Program-made: the position numbers and the translations under genes | Notes under the pieces: model-generated | Seen by the model: only the letters and a program-made list of their open reading frames with translations | Database searches by the model: none | What the model was told of the DNA's origin: nothing | Part shown: positions 17,585 to 25,256 of the stretch, piece by piece | Layout: each line of letters opens with the position of its first letter | Numbering within the stretch: the stretch's first letter is position 1 | Assembly: GCF_016613475.2 (NCBI RefSeq) | Contig: NZ_CP071517.1 | Coordinates: 992,001-1,056,000, forward strand | Length of the DNA stretch: 64,000 nucleotides | Direction of reading: 5' to 3' | From: Lysobacter arenosi | GTDB lineage: Bacteria > Pseudomonadota > Gammaproteobacteria > Xanthomonadales > Xanthomonadaceae

Positions 17585-17658
17585 TGCGATACTCCGGTGG
17601 GGTTGCGGTCTGGCCGCGTGGGGTTGGGTCGCCGGTGAAGGCGCGTTCTTCTGCTGAC

Positions 17659-17761
17659 GGGTCCATTTCAGCGCGGCGAGGTATCGGCCGTGTGTCGCGG
17701 TACCCGCGGATCTGTAACAAGGCGTTGCTTGCCTGGCGGGGGGTACGTTTCGATACAAACC
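17659..17761 (-). promoter_or_regulatory. Two-block upstream element of the copy 1 precursor gene
   Basis: On the minus strand, block 1 (17761-17742, beginning GGTTTGTATCG) and block 2 (17685-17659, beginning GATACC and containing GAAATGGA) match the blocks upstream of the doxX gene (20691-20793) at 17 of 20 and 20 of 27 bases, with exactly the same 76-base distance between block starts. The sequence between them is not conserved. This pattern suggests a shared promoter/operator, perhaps for an extracytoplasmic-function sigma factor or metal regulator. Which one is not readable from sequence. Confidence 0.6.
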
Positions 17762-17774
17762 GGTTGCAGCGCGT

Positions 17775-18521
17775 TTACGGCAATGCAGTTCCCAGGACGA
17801 TGCCCTGCGCATGCAGGCGCTGAAGCAGCTCCAGGCCATGCGCCTCCATCTCGCCAGGATCCGCGCCAGTTGCGGCTGCCAGCGCAGTCAGGTGTTCCCG
17901 TCCGCTCCAGGCGTTGGCCTGCAGCGAGGCCAGCAGGTGGTAGACCAGCGGCGCTATGCGGCTGAAGTGCACGCCATGGTCGGCATCGCGATGGACGAGC
18001 AGGGTGGTGGGCTGCTCCGGCGGCGTGTCGATGTCGTGCCCCGGTCCGATGTCCGTGACCGGCCAGCGGTACGCCAGCGGAATGGCCAGCGGTGAGAGCA
18101 CCGGCACGCCGCTGAGCAGATCACCGTCGGCGCGGTAGGGTGGAGATGCAGCATCGCTGACGTACAGCGCCTGCTCGATCCACTCGTAGTGCGCCAGATC
18201 GGACAGCCAGGGCGCAATTCCGGGGTCGTCGGCGCGAGCCTCGACGTAGGAGACGAACTCACCGGCGATCTTCGGGAACAACGGCGTGCTGCTGCGGTGC
18301 TCGGCATAGAACGCCCGCACGAGCTTCTGCCACTGCGTGGCCCCGAGCGTTTCGCGGATCACCGGGAAACCGCTCGCCAGCAAGCTCTCGATCGCGCCGA
18401 AGAACAATTCGCGGTACACGCGCAGACGACGATCCTCGATTCCCGGCGGCGGCGCATGCCGGGCCGGATCGCGCAGGTGACGTGCCAGGGTGTACTGCTG
18501 TTCGCGCAGTGACTCAGACAT
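17775..18521 (-). CDS. hvfC: HvfC-type partner protein (DUF2063)
   Basis: A 248-residue protein with the N-terminal DUF2063 region ([37 protein letters not shown]) and a C-terminal winged-helix-like domain. In characterised MNIO systems this protein binds the precursor and presents it to the DUF692 enzyme. Its start overlaps the end of hvfB by eight bases, so translation is coupled and a stable complex is likely. The ATG follows GGAGCTGGCCC; the 50-residue longer frame upstream lies wholly inside hvfB and is ignored. Confidence 0.88.
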   Translation of the reverse strand: MSESLREQQYTLARHLRDPARHAPPPGIEDRRLRVYRELFFGAIESLLASGFPVIRETLGATQWQKLVRAFYAEHRSSTPLFPKIAGEFVSYVEARADDPGIAPWLSDLAHYEWIEQALYVSDAASPPYRADGDLLSGVPVLSPLAIPLAYRWPVTDIGPGHDIDTPPEQPTTLLVHRDADHGVHFSRIAPLVYHLLASLQANAWSGREHLTALAAATGADPGEMEAHGLELLQRLHAQGIVLGTALP

Positions 18522-19371
18522 GGGCCAGCTCCAGCAACGTGCGACGGTCGACGTGGGCCAGCTGCATCGTGCGGATGCGTTGCGTCTCGAGCAGCAGCTC
18601 GCCGAGCGGCGGGAGATTGAAGTCGCGTTCCAGCAGCGTCGGACGCACGCCGAAGCGGCGATACGCCGCATCCAGCAGGTCCCAGACGTCGGCCTTCACC
18701 GGTGCGCCGTGGGTGTCGACCTTCAGGTCGATGTCCTCGTCGAAATGCCCGGCGATGTGGTACGAGGCGATCCGCTCGGCCGGAAGCCGCGCCAGGAAGG
18801 CCTGCGGGTCGTAGCCGTGGTTGATCGAGTTGACGTAGAGGTTGTTGACGTCCAGCAGCAGGTCGGTATCGGCCTCGGTGAGGACGGCATTGATGAAATC
18901 GATCTCCGCCAATGCCTGGTAAGGCGCGGCGTAGTAGGAGACATTCTCCACCGCGATGCGCCGGCCCAGCACGTCCTGCACCTGGCGGATGCGCGAGGCG
19001 ACGTGGGCGATGGCTTCGTCGGTGAACGGAATGGGCATGAGGTCGTACAGGTGCCCATCGTCGGAGGTGTAACTCAGGTGCTCGCTGTAGAGCACCACAT
19101 CGTGACGGTCGTTGAACTCGCGCGTGCGCTTGAGCAGTTCCATGTCGAGCGGCTCGATCCCGCCCAGCGACAACGACAGGCCGTGCGCGCTGATCGGGAA
19201 GCGTGCGGAAAGCTCGGCCAGCTGCTCGCCGAACTTGCCGCCGACACCGATCCAGTTGTCCGGCGCTACTTCGAGGAAGTCCACTGCGCGGTCGTGCATG
19301 GCCAGCAGTTCCGGCAGCAGGCCGCGGCGCAGGCCCAGGCCGGCGGAAGTCGGGGTAACGAGGGAGCGCAT
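18514..19371 (-). CDS. hvfB: MNIO (DUF692) multinuclear iron oxidative enzyme
   Basis: A 285-residue TIM-barrel enzyme of the MbnB/HvfB family. Candidate metal ligands in order are H63 (S-A-H-G), E97 (Y-S-E-H), E142/N143 (V-E-N), D174 and N176/N177 (L-L-L-D-V-N-N), H205 and H209 (H-I-A-G-H), D219, H221 and E248 (L-L-E-R-D). Relatives use two or three iron atoms and oxygen to rearrange Cys residues of a peptide. Here the substrates are most likely the EGKCG units of both precursors. A perfect hairpin lies 20 bases before the start. Length and motif set are complete. Confidence 0.93.
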   Translation of the reverse strand: MRSLVTPTSAGLGLRRGLLPELLAMHDRAVDFLEVAPDNWIGVGGKFGEQLAELSARFPISAHGLSLSLGGIEPLDMELLKRTREFNDRHDVVLYSEHLSYTSDDGHLYDLMPIPFTDEAIAHVASRIRQVQDVLGRRIAVENVSYYAAPYQALAEIDFINAVLTEADTDLLLDVNNLYVNSINHGYDPQAFLARLPAERIASYHIAGHFDEDIDLKVDTHGAPVKADVWDLLDAAYRRFGVRPTLLERDFNLPPLGELLLETQRIRTMQLAHVDRRTLLELAHV

Positions 19372-19390
19372 GACGGTGATCTCACGGTGA

Positions 19391-19416
19391 CTCCCGCGGC
19401 GCCGTGGCCGCGGGAG
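19391..19416 (-). other. Perfect hairpin between precursor gene and enzyme gene
   Basis: A 10-base perfect stem (CTCCCGCGGC / GCCGCGGGAG) with a six-base loop lies between the stop of the copy 2 precursor and the start of hvfB. No T-run follows on the minus strand, so it is not a classical terminator. It may stabilise the 3' end of the precursor message or lower expression of the enzymes relative to the precursor. Confidence 0.6.
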
Positions 19417-19432
19417 CGAGGGCGGGCAGGAA

Positions 19433-19888
19433 TTACTCGGGGAAGGCGGCGAAGCGGCCGATCGGGATCTTCTTGCCGTTGGCTTCGAAGCGGGCCTTGG
19501 TGTAGTCGTACGCCTCGCGCTCGGAGATGAAGCCGTCGGCGTTGGCGTCCTTGTCGGACCAGCCCTGGCCGGTCGGCACGACCTTCAGGTACTCGGCCTT
19601 CGAGACCAGACCGTCGTCATTGCTGTCGGTCTTGTTGAAGCGCGAATCGCCGCACTGGCCTTCGCCGCACTTCCCTTCGGCGGTCTTCGACGCGGCCGCG
19701 GTCTTGGTGGTCTTGCCTTCGCTGGCGCCGCACTTGCCTTCACCGCACTTGCCTTCGGCGGCGGCGTGGCTGGCGCCGAGCATGTAGCCCTGGGCAAGCG
19801 GCTGCATCGCGAATGCGGAACCACTCAGTGCCAGGCCAGCGAGGGCGAGACCGAGCAGGCCGGCGGTGTTGCGTGTATTGGGGGACAT
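19433..19888 (-). CDS. hvfA: Hvf/bufferin-type metallophore precursor with EF-hand pair (copy 2)
   Basis: A 151-residue paralogue of the precursor at 17099-17584. The signal peptide ends A-F-A at residue 27; the same M-x-P-L-x-Q-G-Y-M-L motif follows. There are three E-G-K-C-G units (45-49, 50-54, 71-75) and one E-G-Q-C-G (76-80), with a Lys/Thr/Ala linker between. Two canonical EF-hand loops lie at residues 88-99 and 114-125, and the tail (A-N-G-K-K-I-P, ending F-P-E) matches copy 1. Role: secreted copper- or metal-binding peptide, inferred from HvfA. The start has GGAG eight bases upstream; the longer frame is not family-like. It sits between doxX and hvfB. Confidence 0.85.
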   Translation of the reverse strand: MSPNTRNTAGLLGLALAGLALSGSAFAMQPLAQGYMLGASHAAAEGKCGEGKCGASEGKTTKTAAASKTAEGKCGEGQCGDSRFNKTDSNDDGLVSKAEYLKVVPTGQGWSDKDANADGFISEREAYDYTKARFEANGKKIPIGRFAAFPE

Positions 19889-19973
19889 GGGTATTGCTCC
19901 AGTTGGTTTGCACGAACTCGTGCGAGATGTGCGGGCCGCTTTCGCGCTGCCCGCGAAGGAGAGGAGAGAGATG

Positions 19974-20657
19974 TCAGGCCTGCGCGTAGCGCGGTGCTGC
20001 CAGGCGGCGTTGCGACCGCGACCAGGCGAACAGCGCGACACCGGCGAGGGCCAGTGCACCGCCTGCCCAGGGCAACAGGATCGAAACCGTCGCTCCGATG
20101 GCGAACAGCACCAGGCCCCAGGTCGAACGGTCAGCGGTGGTGCCAGGCACCGGCGTCAAGCGTGCAGCGATCGCGTGATCGAGGCTGAAGCGGCCGGCAC
20201 CGCCGAGCATCAGCGGCAGCAGCATCACCAGGTAGATGAGCGGCAGCTTGTAGTTGCCGAAGCCGTCATCGCTGATTGCGTAGCCCTTCCACAGCTCGGC
20301 GAGCGAGGACCAGTCGGACGGCCAGTGCACCGCGTAGATCGCCACGACGGTCAGCACGAACAGCGCAGCCGCGGCGTAACGCGTACCCAGCCCGACCAGC
20401 AGGGCGACGCTGGCGCCTAGTTCCAACCAGGTCGCCATAGCCCAGTTCAGGTCGGGGCTGATCAGCGAGAACGGCAGCGGGAAGCGCTCGCCGAGGTCGG
20501 CGAACCAGTTGCTGCCTTGCAGCTTCTCGCGGCCGGCTTCGAAGAATTCCCAGGCCAGCAGCAGGCGCAGGCCCAGCGGCGCCAGCCACTGGCCGACGCC
20601 GTCGACGCGGGAGAAGAAGGGAGTGCTCGCGGGGATCGCGGGAAGTGCGGTGGACAT
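19974..20657 (-). CDS. hvfD: DoxX-family membrane protein of the Hvf locus
   Basis: A 227-residue inner-membrane protein. After a short N-terminus come the DoxX signature [19 protein letters not shown] and about five hydrophobic helices (near residues 28-45, 75-95, 97-115, 150-170, 190-215). DoxX proteins regularly accompany DUF692/DUF2063 pairs; their role in these loci (quinone-linked redox partner or export helper) is not settled. The ATG follows GAGGTACCAGC. It is the first gene of the locus, behind the two-block element at 20691-20793. Confidence 0.85.
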   Translation of the reverse strand: MSTALPAIPASTPFFSRVDGVGQWLAPLGLRLLLAWEFFEAGREKLQGSNWFADLGERFPLPFSLISPDLNWAMATWLELGASVALLVGLGTRYAAAALFVLTVVAIYAVHWPSDWSSLAELWKGYAISDDGFGNYKLPLIYLVMLLPLMLGGAGRFSLDHAIAARLTPVPGTTADRSTWGLVLFAIGATVSILLPWAGGALALAGVALFAWSRSQRRLAAPRYAQA

Positions 20658-20690
20658 GCTGGTACCTCGTAGGGGGCCACTGGGTTGTGT

Positions 20691-20793
20691 GGCTCCATTT
20701 CGAGGCCCCGGGGTATCCCGCAGATATCGGGTGACCCGGCTTTTTGCATGGAACTTTGGCTGCCGTACCGGTTGATACCTTCCGATACAAACC
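20691..20793 (-). promoter_or_regulatory. Two-block upstream element of the doxX-led unit
   Basis: On the minus strand, block 1 (20793-20774, beginning GGTTTGTATCG) and block 2 (20717-20691, GATACC...GAAATGGA) repeat the arrangement found upstream of the copy 1 precursor at 17659-17761 with the same 76-base offset. Block 2 ends 33 bases before the doxX start codon. A common regulator or sigma factor for both units is the simplest reading. Confidence 0.6.
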
Positions 20794-20805
20794 CGCCAGG
20801 AGGCC

Positions 20806-21729
20806 TTACCCGGAGGAAGCTTCCTCGCGCAGCCACTGGCAGAAGGCATCGATCGTCGCGTTGCGCTCGCCTCCACGCCGGCGGACGACCCAGAATCCGT
20901 ACGCGTTATCCAATGCAGGCTCGAACGGCTTGATCAGGCGTCCTCGCTGCAAGTCCTCCTCGACCAGTGGGGCGATCCCCAGCGCGATTCCGTGGCCGGC
21001 GGCCGCGGCCTCCTGGGCGAGGTAGATGCTTGCGAACACCGGGCCACGTGTCGCATCCACCTGCGTGGCACCGGTGGCCTGCAGCCAGGCGGACCAGTCG
21101 GGCACGCCGGGGCGGGCGGCCGCGCTCTGGTCATGCAGCAGCGTGAAGTGCCGCAGGTCGTCGGGCTGCGTCAGCCGCTGGCGCGCATCTGCCGCGAGCG
21201 ATGGCGCGCACACCGGAAACACCGACGCATCCATGAGCCGCTCTGCCTCGGCACCGGAATAACCGCCGGGACCGTAGCGGATGGCGACATCGATGCCGTC
21301 GCGGGTGAAATCGGTGTGCTCGTCGCCGGTGTCGATGCGCACCCTCAGATCGGGCCAGTCGCGATGGAACCTGTGCAATCTCGGCGCGAGCCACTTCGCG
21401 GCGAAGGATTCCATCGTGCTGATGCGCAGATCGGCAGCGGCGGGGGCGATGGCCCGGTCCAATGCGAGGTCGAGCTGGCCGAACAGCTCGCCCAGTGAAG
21501 CCGCCAGTGCCTTGCCCTCGTCGGTGAGTTCTACCGAGCGATGGTGGCGATGGAACAGCTTGACGCCGAGGTAGGCCTCAAGGTGCTTCACCTGATGGCT
21601 GACGGCGGCAGGAGTGACGAACAGCTGCGCCGCCGCTGACTGGAAACTGAGGGATCGCGCGGCTGCCTCGAAGGCCCGCAGAGCATTGAGCGGAGCAGGG
21701 TGACGGGACTTCACGGGCGCCTCGGGCAT
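20806..21729 (-). CDS. LysR-family regulator, GcvA-like
   Basis: A 307-residue LysR protein of the GcvA/AmpR subgroup. The HTH reads [34 protein letters not shown], followed by L-G-V-K-L-F-H-R. The effector domain has [12 protein letters not shown] and is complete. The start is the ATG at 21729; the long frame further upstream overlaps the divergent gene. It faces away from the metallo-hydrolase gene at 21847, with a TTAG/CTAA dyad in between, and lies upstream of the Hvf locus on the same strand, so it could also influence that locus. Confidence 0.9.
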   Translation of the reverse strand: MPEAPVKSRHPAPLNALRAFEAAARSLSFQSAAAQLFVTPAAVSHQVKHLEAYLGVKLFHRHHRSVELTDEGKALAASLGELFGQLDLALDRAIAPAAADLRISTMESFAAKWLAPRLHRFHRDWPDLRVRIDTGDEHTDFTRDGIDVAIRYGPGGYSGAEAERLMDASVFPVCAPSLAADARQRLTQPDDLRHFTLLHDQSAAARPGVPDWSAWLQATGATQVDATRGPVFASIYLAQEAAAAGHGIALGIAPLVEEDLQRGRLIKPFEPALDNAYGFWVVRRRGGERNATIDAFCQWLREEASSG

Positions 21730-21754
21730 AGGTGCAGGCCCGCATCCTATCAAG

Positions 21755-21768
21755 TTAGTTTTACTAAT
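21755..21768. promoter_or_regulatory. Candidate LysR/GcvA operator dyad
   Basis: TTAG and CTAA arms flank a five-base TTTTA centre, and the site ends in CTAAT, the core known for GcvA binding. It lies 26 bases from the LysR start codon and 79 bases before the divergent hydrolase gene, in an AT-rich patch of an otherwise GC-rich region. Confidence 0.5.
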
Positions 21769-21846
21769 CCATCTGCAAAAACAACTCGTTTGTCGGCACC
21801 GGTCGCGCTGTCGATGATCACTTCCATCGAAATGGCGGAAGCGATC

Positions 21847-22671
21847 ATGAGAGTCGAAGTGTTGCGACCGGATGTGCTGATGTTCGTCGGCGACGACCAC
21901 GAATCGGTCGCCACGGCCTTTCTCGATGGCGACGATGTGCTGCTGGTCGACTCGCTCGGCAGCGAGGAAGACGCGCAATGGATGCGCCGCGTCCTGTGTG
22001 ACGACATGGGAAGGACGGTGCGCGCCGTCGCCGCGACGCACTTCATGAGCGATCACCTTGCCGGGATGTCGCTGTTCCCCGATGCAGTGACCATCGCCCA
22101 GCGCCACCATCGCCACGCGTTCCTGTCACAGAACCGGCGAATCGATGCCTTCTACCGCGTACCAAAAGTAGTGTTCGACAGCACCCTGTCCATCCGATGG
22201 GGGCGGCACGAGTTGCGATTCGTGCACAACCCCGGCAAGACGATGGACCATGTCAGCGTGGACGTGCCCACCGCGGACCTGGTGTGTGCCGGCGACAACA
22301 TCGTCGGCAACATCGTCTATCTGTCGAAGGCCGACCCCGCGGCCATTCGCACCGCGATCGACCGGATCCGGCAGTTGCGCAGGGGGACGGTGGTGGGTGG
22401 GCATATCGGCTGGTTTCCCGCGGGCGTCCTCGACAACGCCATCCACTACCTTGATCGCCTGCGCGACGCGGTCGTCCGCATTCGCTCCCGAGGGAGGGTG
22501 GAAGAGACCGAGGAACGCATCGCCTCGATTTCCCTCGAGTCCTGCCTGGCGCCGCTGGTCGAACCGGTCGAGTTCGAGCGTGTGTGGCATCGACACAATC
22601 TGGATGTGATCGCCGCGCAGTCGATCTTCGAGTTCGATGCCGCCCTCGTCTCTCGACGGGGCCACGCATGA
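21847..22671 (+). CDS. MBL-fold metallo-hydrolase
   Basis: A 274-residue metallo-beta-lactamase-fold protein. The metal motif is T-H-F-M-S-D-H-L-A-G (HxxxDH), with a later H in F-V-H-N-P-G-K-T, D in C-A-G-D-N-I and H in G-G-H-I-G-W. The spacing fits a one- or two-metal hydrolase of the glyoxalase II-like superfamily, with an altered first motif. There is no signal peptide. The ATG at 21847 follows GGCGGAAGCGATC; an ATG five codons upstream is possible. The gene is divergent from the GcvA-like regulator and overlaps the next MBL gene by four bases. Confidence 0.82.
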   Translation: MRVEVLRPDVLMFVGDDHESVATAFLDGDDVLLVDSLGSEEDAQWMRRVLCDDMGRTVRAVAATHFMSDHLAGMSLFPDAVTIAQRHHRHAFLSQNRRIDAFYRVPKVVFDSTLSIRWGRHELRFVHNPGKTMDHVSVDVPTADLVCAGDNIVGNIVYLSKADPAAIRTAIDRIRQLRRGTVVGGHIGWFPAGVLDNAIHYLDRLRDAVVRIRSRGRVEETEERIASISLESCLAPLVEPVEFERVWHRHNLDVIAAQSIFEFDAALVSRRGHA

Positions 22672-23507
22672 GCATGCGTCGCAGGCAGTTCATCGCGGGC
22701 TGTGCCGGCCTGGTGGGCATGGCTCTGCTTCCGGGCAGGCGCGTTCTGGCCGCGGCTCGTCCAGACGATCTGCGCATCCAGCGCCTGGCGTGGGCGGGGA
22801 TACGCCTTCAGCTGCCGCAGGCGACGTTGTTCATCGACCCGCTGGTCAATCCCGACGCGTGGGGAACCGCGCTCAAGGATCGACTGATCCCGGTCGGCGA
22901 CGCCATAGGCGACACCAGCGTCCTGATCACGCATGCGCATCCGGACCACTTCGATGCAAAGGCCGCTGCGGACGCGCTGGCGCACGGTGGGACGCTCGTG
23001 CATCCCGCGGGAACGAATCCCTTGCCGGTTCCCGCAGGGACCCGTGCGAGACCGAGTACGTTGTGGGAGCCGCAACTGTTGGGCGACTTCACCGCCACCG
23101 CCGTGCCCGCATCCGATGGCTACGGCGACCCGCAGGTGTCCTGGGTGATATCGGCCGCTGGCCGCCGGATCTTCCATGGCGGGGACACGCTATGGCACGG
23201 CCACTGGTGGCGGATCGGCCGCCAGTTCGGGCCATTCGACGCTGCTTTCCTGCCGGTCAATGGTGCACGGTTCGGCTGGCGCAAGCCGGTGAGCGGCCTG
23301 CCTGGGGTGCTCACGCCGGATCAGGCGGTGGCGGCCGCGGAGATCCTGGGCGCGCGCCGGCTGGTTCCCATTCATTACGGCGTGTCAGGTATCGCGGAGT
23401 ACGTCGAGGTCGACGATCCCATCGCCCGGCTGCGTGAAGCGGCGCGCGAGAAACCCGTTCGAATCGAACCGCTGGTGCCTGGTGCATGGTTGGAATGGCA
23501 GGAGTGA
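22668..23507 (+). CDS. Tat-exported MBL-fold protein, UlaG-like
   Basis: A 279-residue protein whose N-terminus is a twin-arginine signal (M-R-R-R-Q-F-I-A-G, hydrophobic core, A-A-A-R cleavage area). The body is a metallo-beta-lactamase fold of the UlaG/lactonase type: L-A-W-A-G-I-R-L, then I-T-H-A-H-P-D-H-F-D, G-G-D-T-L, and a closing P-I-H-Y-G. Export after folding fits a metal-loaded enzyme. The substrate is unknown. It starts within the stop of the preceding MBL gene (ATGA), so the two form an operon divergent from the LysR gene. Confidence 0.85.
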   Translation: MSMRRRQFIAGCAGLVGMALLPGRRVLAAARPDDLRIQRLAWAGIRLQLPQATLFIDPLVNPDAWGTALKDRLIPVGDAIGDTSVLITHAHPDHFDAKAAADALAHGGTLVHPAGTNPLPVPAGTRARPSTLWEPQLLGDFTATAVPASDGYGDPQVSWVISAAGRRIFHGGDTLWHGHWWRIGRQFGPFDAAFLPVNGARFGWRKPVSGLPGVLTPDQAVAAAEILGARRLVPIHYGVSGIAEYVEVDDPIARLREAAREKPVRIEPLVPGAWLEWQE

Positions 23508-23514
23508 CGTCACG

Positions 23515-23820
23515 CTAGGGCTCGTCCTCCCAGACCGTGGGCGAGTCGAACATGCCGGCTTGCAGCGGTACTTCTGCGGCGAATACGAACTCCGCCTGCG
23601 GGGCCTCTGGTGCCAAATCGGAATCGGTCGATGCGGTAGCGGCCCAGGGGATGCGGTGCAGGGCTTCCCGCGCCGGCGGACCGGCAAGCAAGTCGTCGCT
23701 GGATGCCAGGTGGCCCACATGCGTGGCCACGACAGGATCGGGCTGGCGTGCCTGTGCGTACGCAACAGGGACGGCCGAAGCCAGCGGGAGCAGGACGGCG
23801 ATGGTTCGTAGGAAGTTCAT
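23515..23820 (-). CDS. Small secreted protein of unknown function
   Basis: A 101-residue protein with a signal peptide ending A-Y-A-Q-A. The rest is low in recognisable motifs, acidic and rich in Ala and Pro, and ends W-E-D-E-P. I do not recognise the family. The first ATG of the frame is ten codons further up; the internal one is preferred because it gives a regular signal peptide. It converges on the UlaG-like gene. Confidence 0.6.
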   Translation of the reverse strand: MNFLRTIAVLLPLASAVPVAYAQARQPDPVVATHVGHLASSDDLLAGPPAREALHRIPWAATASTDSDLAPEAPQAEFVFAAEVPLQAGMFDSPTVWEDEP

Positions 23821-24059
23821 CGGAACACTCTTCAGGGATGTCGTCCCCATTTGACGGGTTGGCCGTATCCAGGGTGTGTCCGGACCCTGATCGATTTGTA
23901 TATCTGTGTGTCGGGACCCAATGCGCGGCCTCCGTGGACCGGTTCCATCGACCGACGGCGACAGTTCGTCGCGATATCACCGGTTTCGTCGGATCCTGGT
24001 AACCGCGGGGCCGGACGACGCGCCATCCTTGGCCGTCCTGCGGAGAGCCTGAGGTCGTC

Positions 24060-25256
24060 ATGCGAGTCAGCCAGTGGTGGGTGTCTGTGACCGTGCTTGC
24101 CTTCCTCCTTGCGCCCGCGTCGGTTACCGGCTCGGATCGGGCAGCAGCTGTGCCCGGCGACCAGACCACGATCGATCGCCACATCGAGGAGGCGATGGCC
24201 CAGGCCGGACTGGTCGGCGTGGGCGCGGTCATCATCATCGACAAGCACCTGGTCTGGTCGAAGGGCTACGGCTTCGCCGACAGGCAACGCGGGGTGCGCT
24301 TCACGCCCGACACGGTGATGAACATCGGATCGATCAGCAAGACCGTCACCGGTGTGGCGATGATGCAGGCGGTGGAGCAGGGCAAGCTGTCGCTGGACCA
24401 GGACATCAATGCGTACCTGCCGTTCAAGGTCGCCAATCCTTCGTTTCCCAGCGAGCCGATCACCCTGCGCCAGCTGGCGACGCATACCTCGGGCATCAGC
24501 GATCGCTGGGCGGTCTACCAGGGGCTGTATCACTGGGGCGGTGATGCACCGGAAGACCTCTGCGACTTCCTCCGAAACTACCTGGTGCCAGGAGGGAGGG
24601 ACTACTCGCCGGAGAACTTCCTGCCGTTCAAGCCCGGCAAGCACCGTGAGTACTCCAACATCGCCGCTGGCCTGGCTGGCTGCATCGTCGAGCGCGCCGT
24701 CGGCCAGAAGCTCAACGACTACACGCGCGAGCGCATCTTCGCGCCACTGAAGATGGAGCGAAGCGCGTGGTTCCTGTCCGAGCTTCCGGCCGGCGTGCAC
24801 TCCACGCTGTACGTCGCGCAGGACGAGTTCAGCATTCCGATACCGCTGTATGGCGTAACCACCTATCCCGACGGTGGCGTGCGTACATCCGTGTCGGACC
24901 TGTCACGGCTGTTCATCGCGCTGCTGGACGACGGCGAGTACCAGGGCGCACGCATCCTCAAGCCAGCGTCAGTCGCCGAGATGCTGCGGTTCCAGTACAC
25001 CGAAACCAACAAGCCGGACAACGTCGTCCTCGCCGAGAAGAACTCCGGACTGTTCTGGTCAACCAAGTTCAACGTCACCCGCATCGGCCATGGCGGCTCC
25101 GACCCTGGCGTGCGAACCGAGATGCTGGCCAGCCTTTCCAGGGACGTGGCCGTCATCCTGTTCGTCAATACCTCGTTGTCCGAGCAGCAGGCCAAGGTCT
25201 ATGCCGGGCTGATGGATGAACTGTGGCGGTACGCGGAGGGGCTGAAAGCGCGCTAA
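24060..25256 (+). CDS. Serine hydrolase, beta-lactamase/PBP4-like
   Basis: A 398-residue exported protein (signal peptide through A-S-V-T-G-S). It has the SxxK motif in I-G-S-I-S-K-T-V-T-G, the YxN motif in R-E-Y-S-N-I-A-A-G-L, and a late H-G-G-S-D-P-G triad-like motif in place of K-T-G. This is the class C beta-lactamase-related serine hydrolase group, which includes esterases, D-aminopeptidases and transpeptidase-like enzymes. True beta-lactamase activity is not implied. The stop overlaps by four bases the end of the convergent sulfatase gene. Confidence 0.87.
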   Translation: MRVSQWWVSVTVLAFLLAPASVTGSDRAAAVPGDQTTIDRHIEEAMAQAGLVGVGAVIIIDKHLVWSKGYGFADRQRGVRFTPDTVMNIGSISKTVTGVAMMQAVEQGKLSLDQDINAYLPFKVANPSFPSEPITLRQLATHTSGISDRWAVYQGLYHWGGDAPEDLCDFLRNYLVPGGRDYSPENFLPFKPGKHREYSNIAAGLAGCIVERAVGQKLNDYTRERIFAPLKMERSAWFLSELPAGVHSTLYVAQDEFSIPIPLYGVTTYPDGGVRTSVSDLSRLFIALLDDGEYQGARILKPASVAEMLRFQYTETNKPDNVVLAEKNSGLFWSTKFNVTRIGHGGSDPGVRTEMLASLSRDVAVILFVNTSLSEQQAKVYAGLMDELWRYAEGLKAR

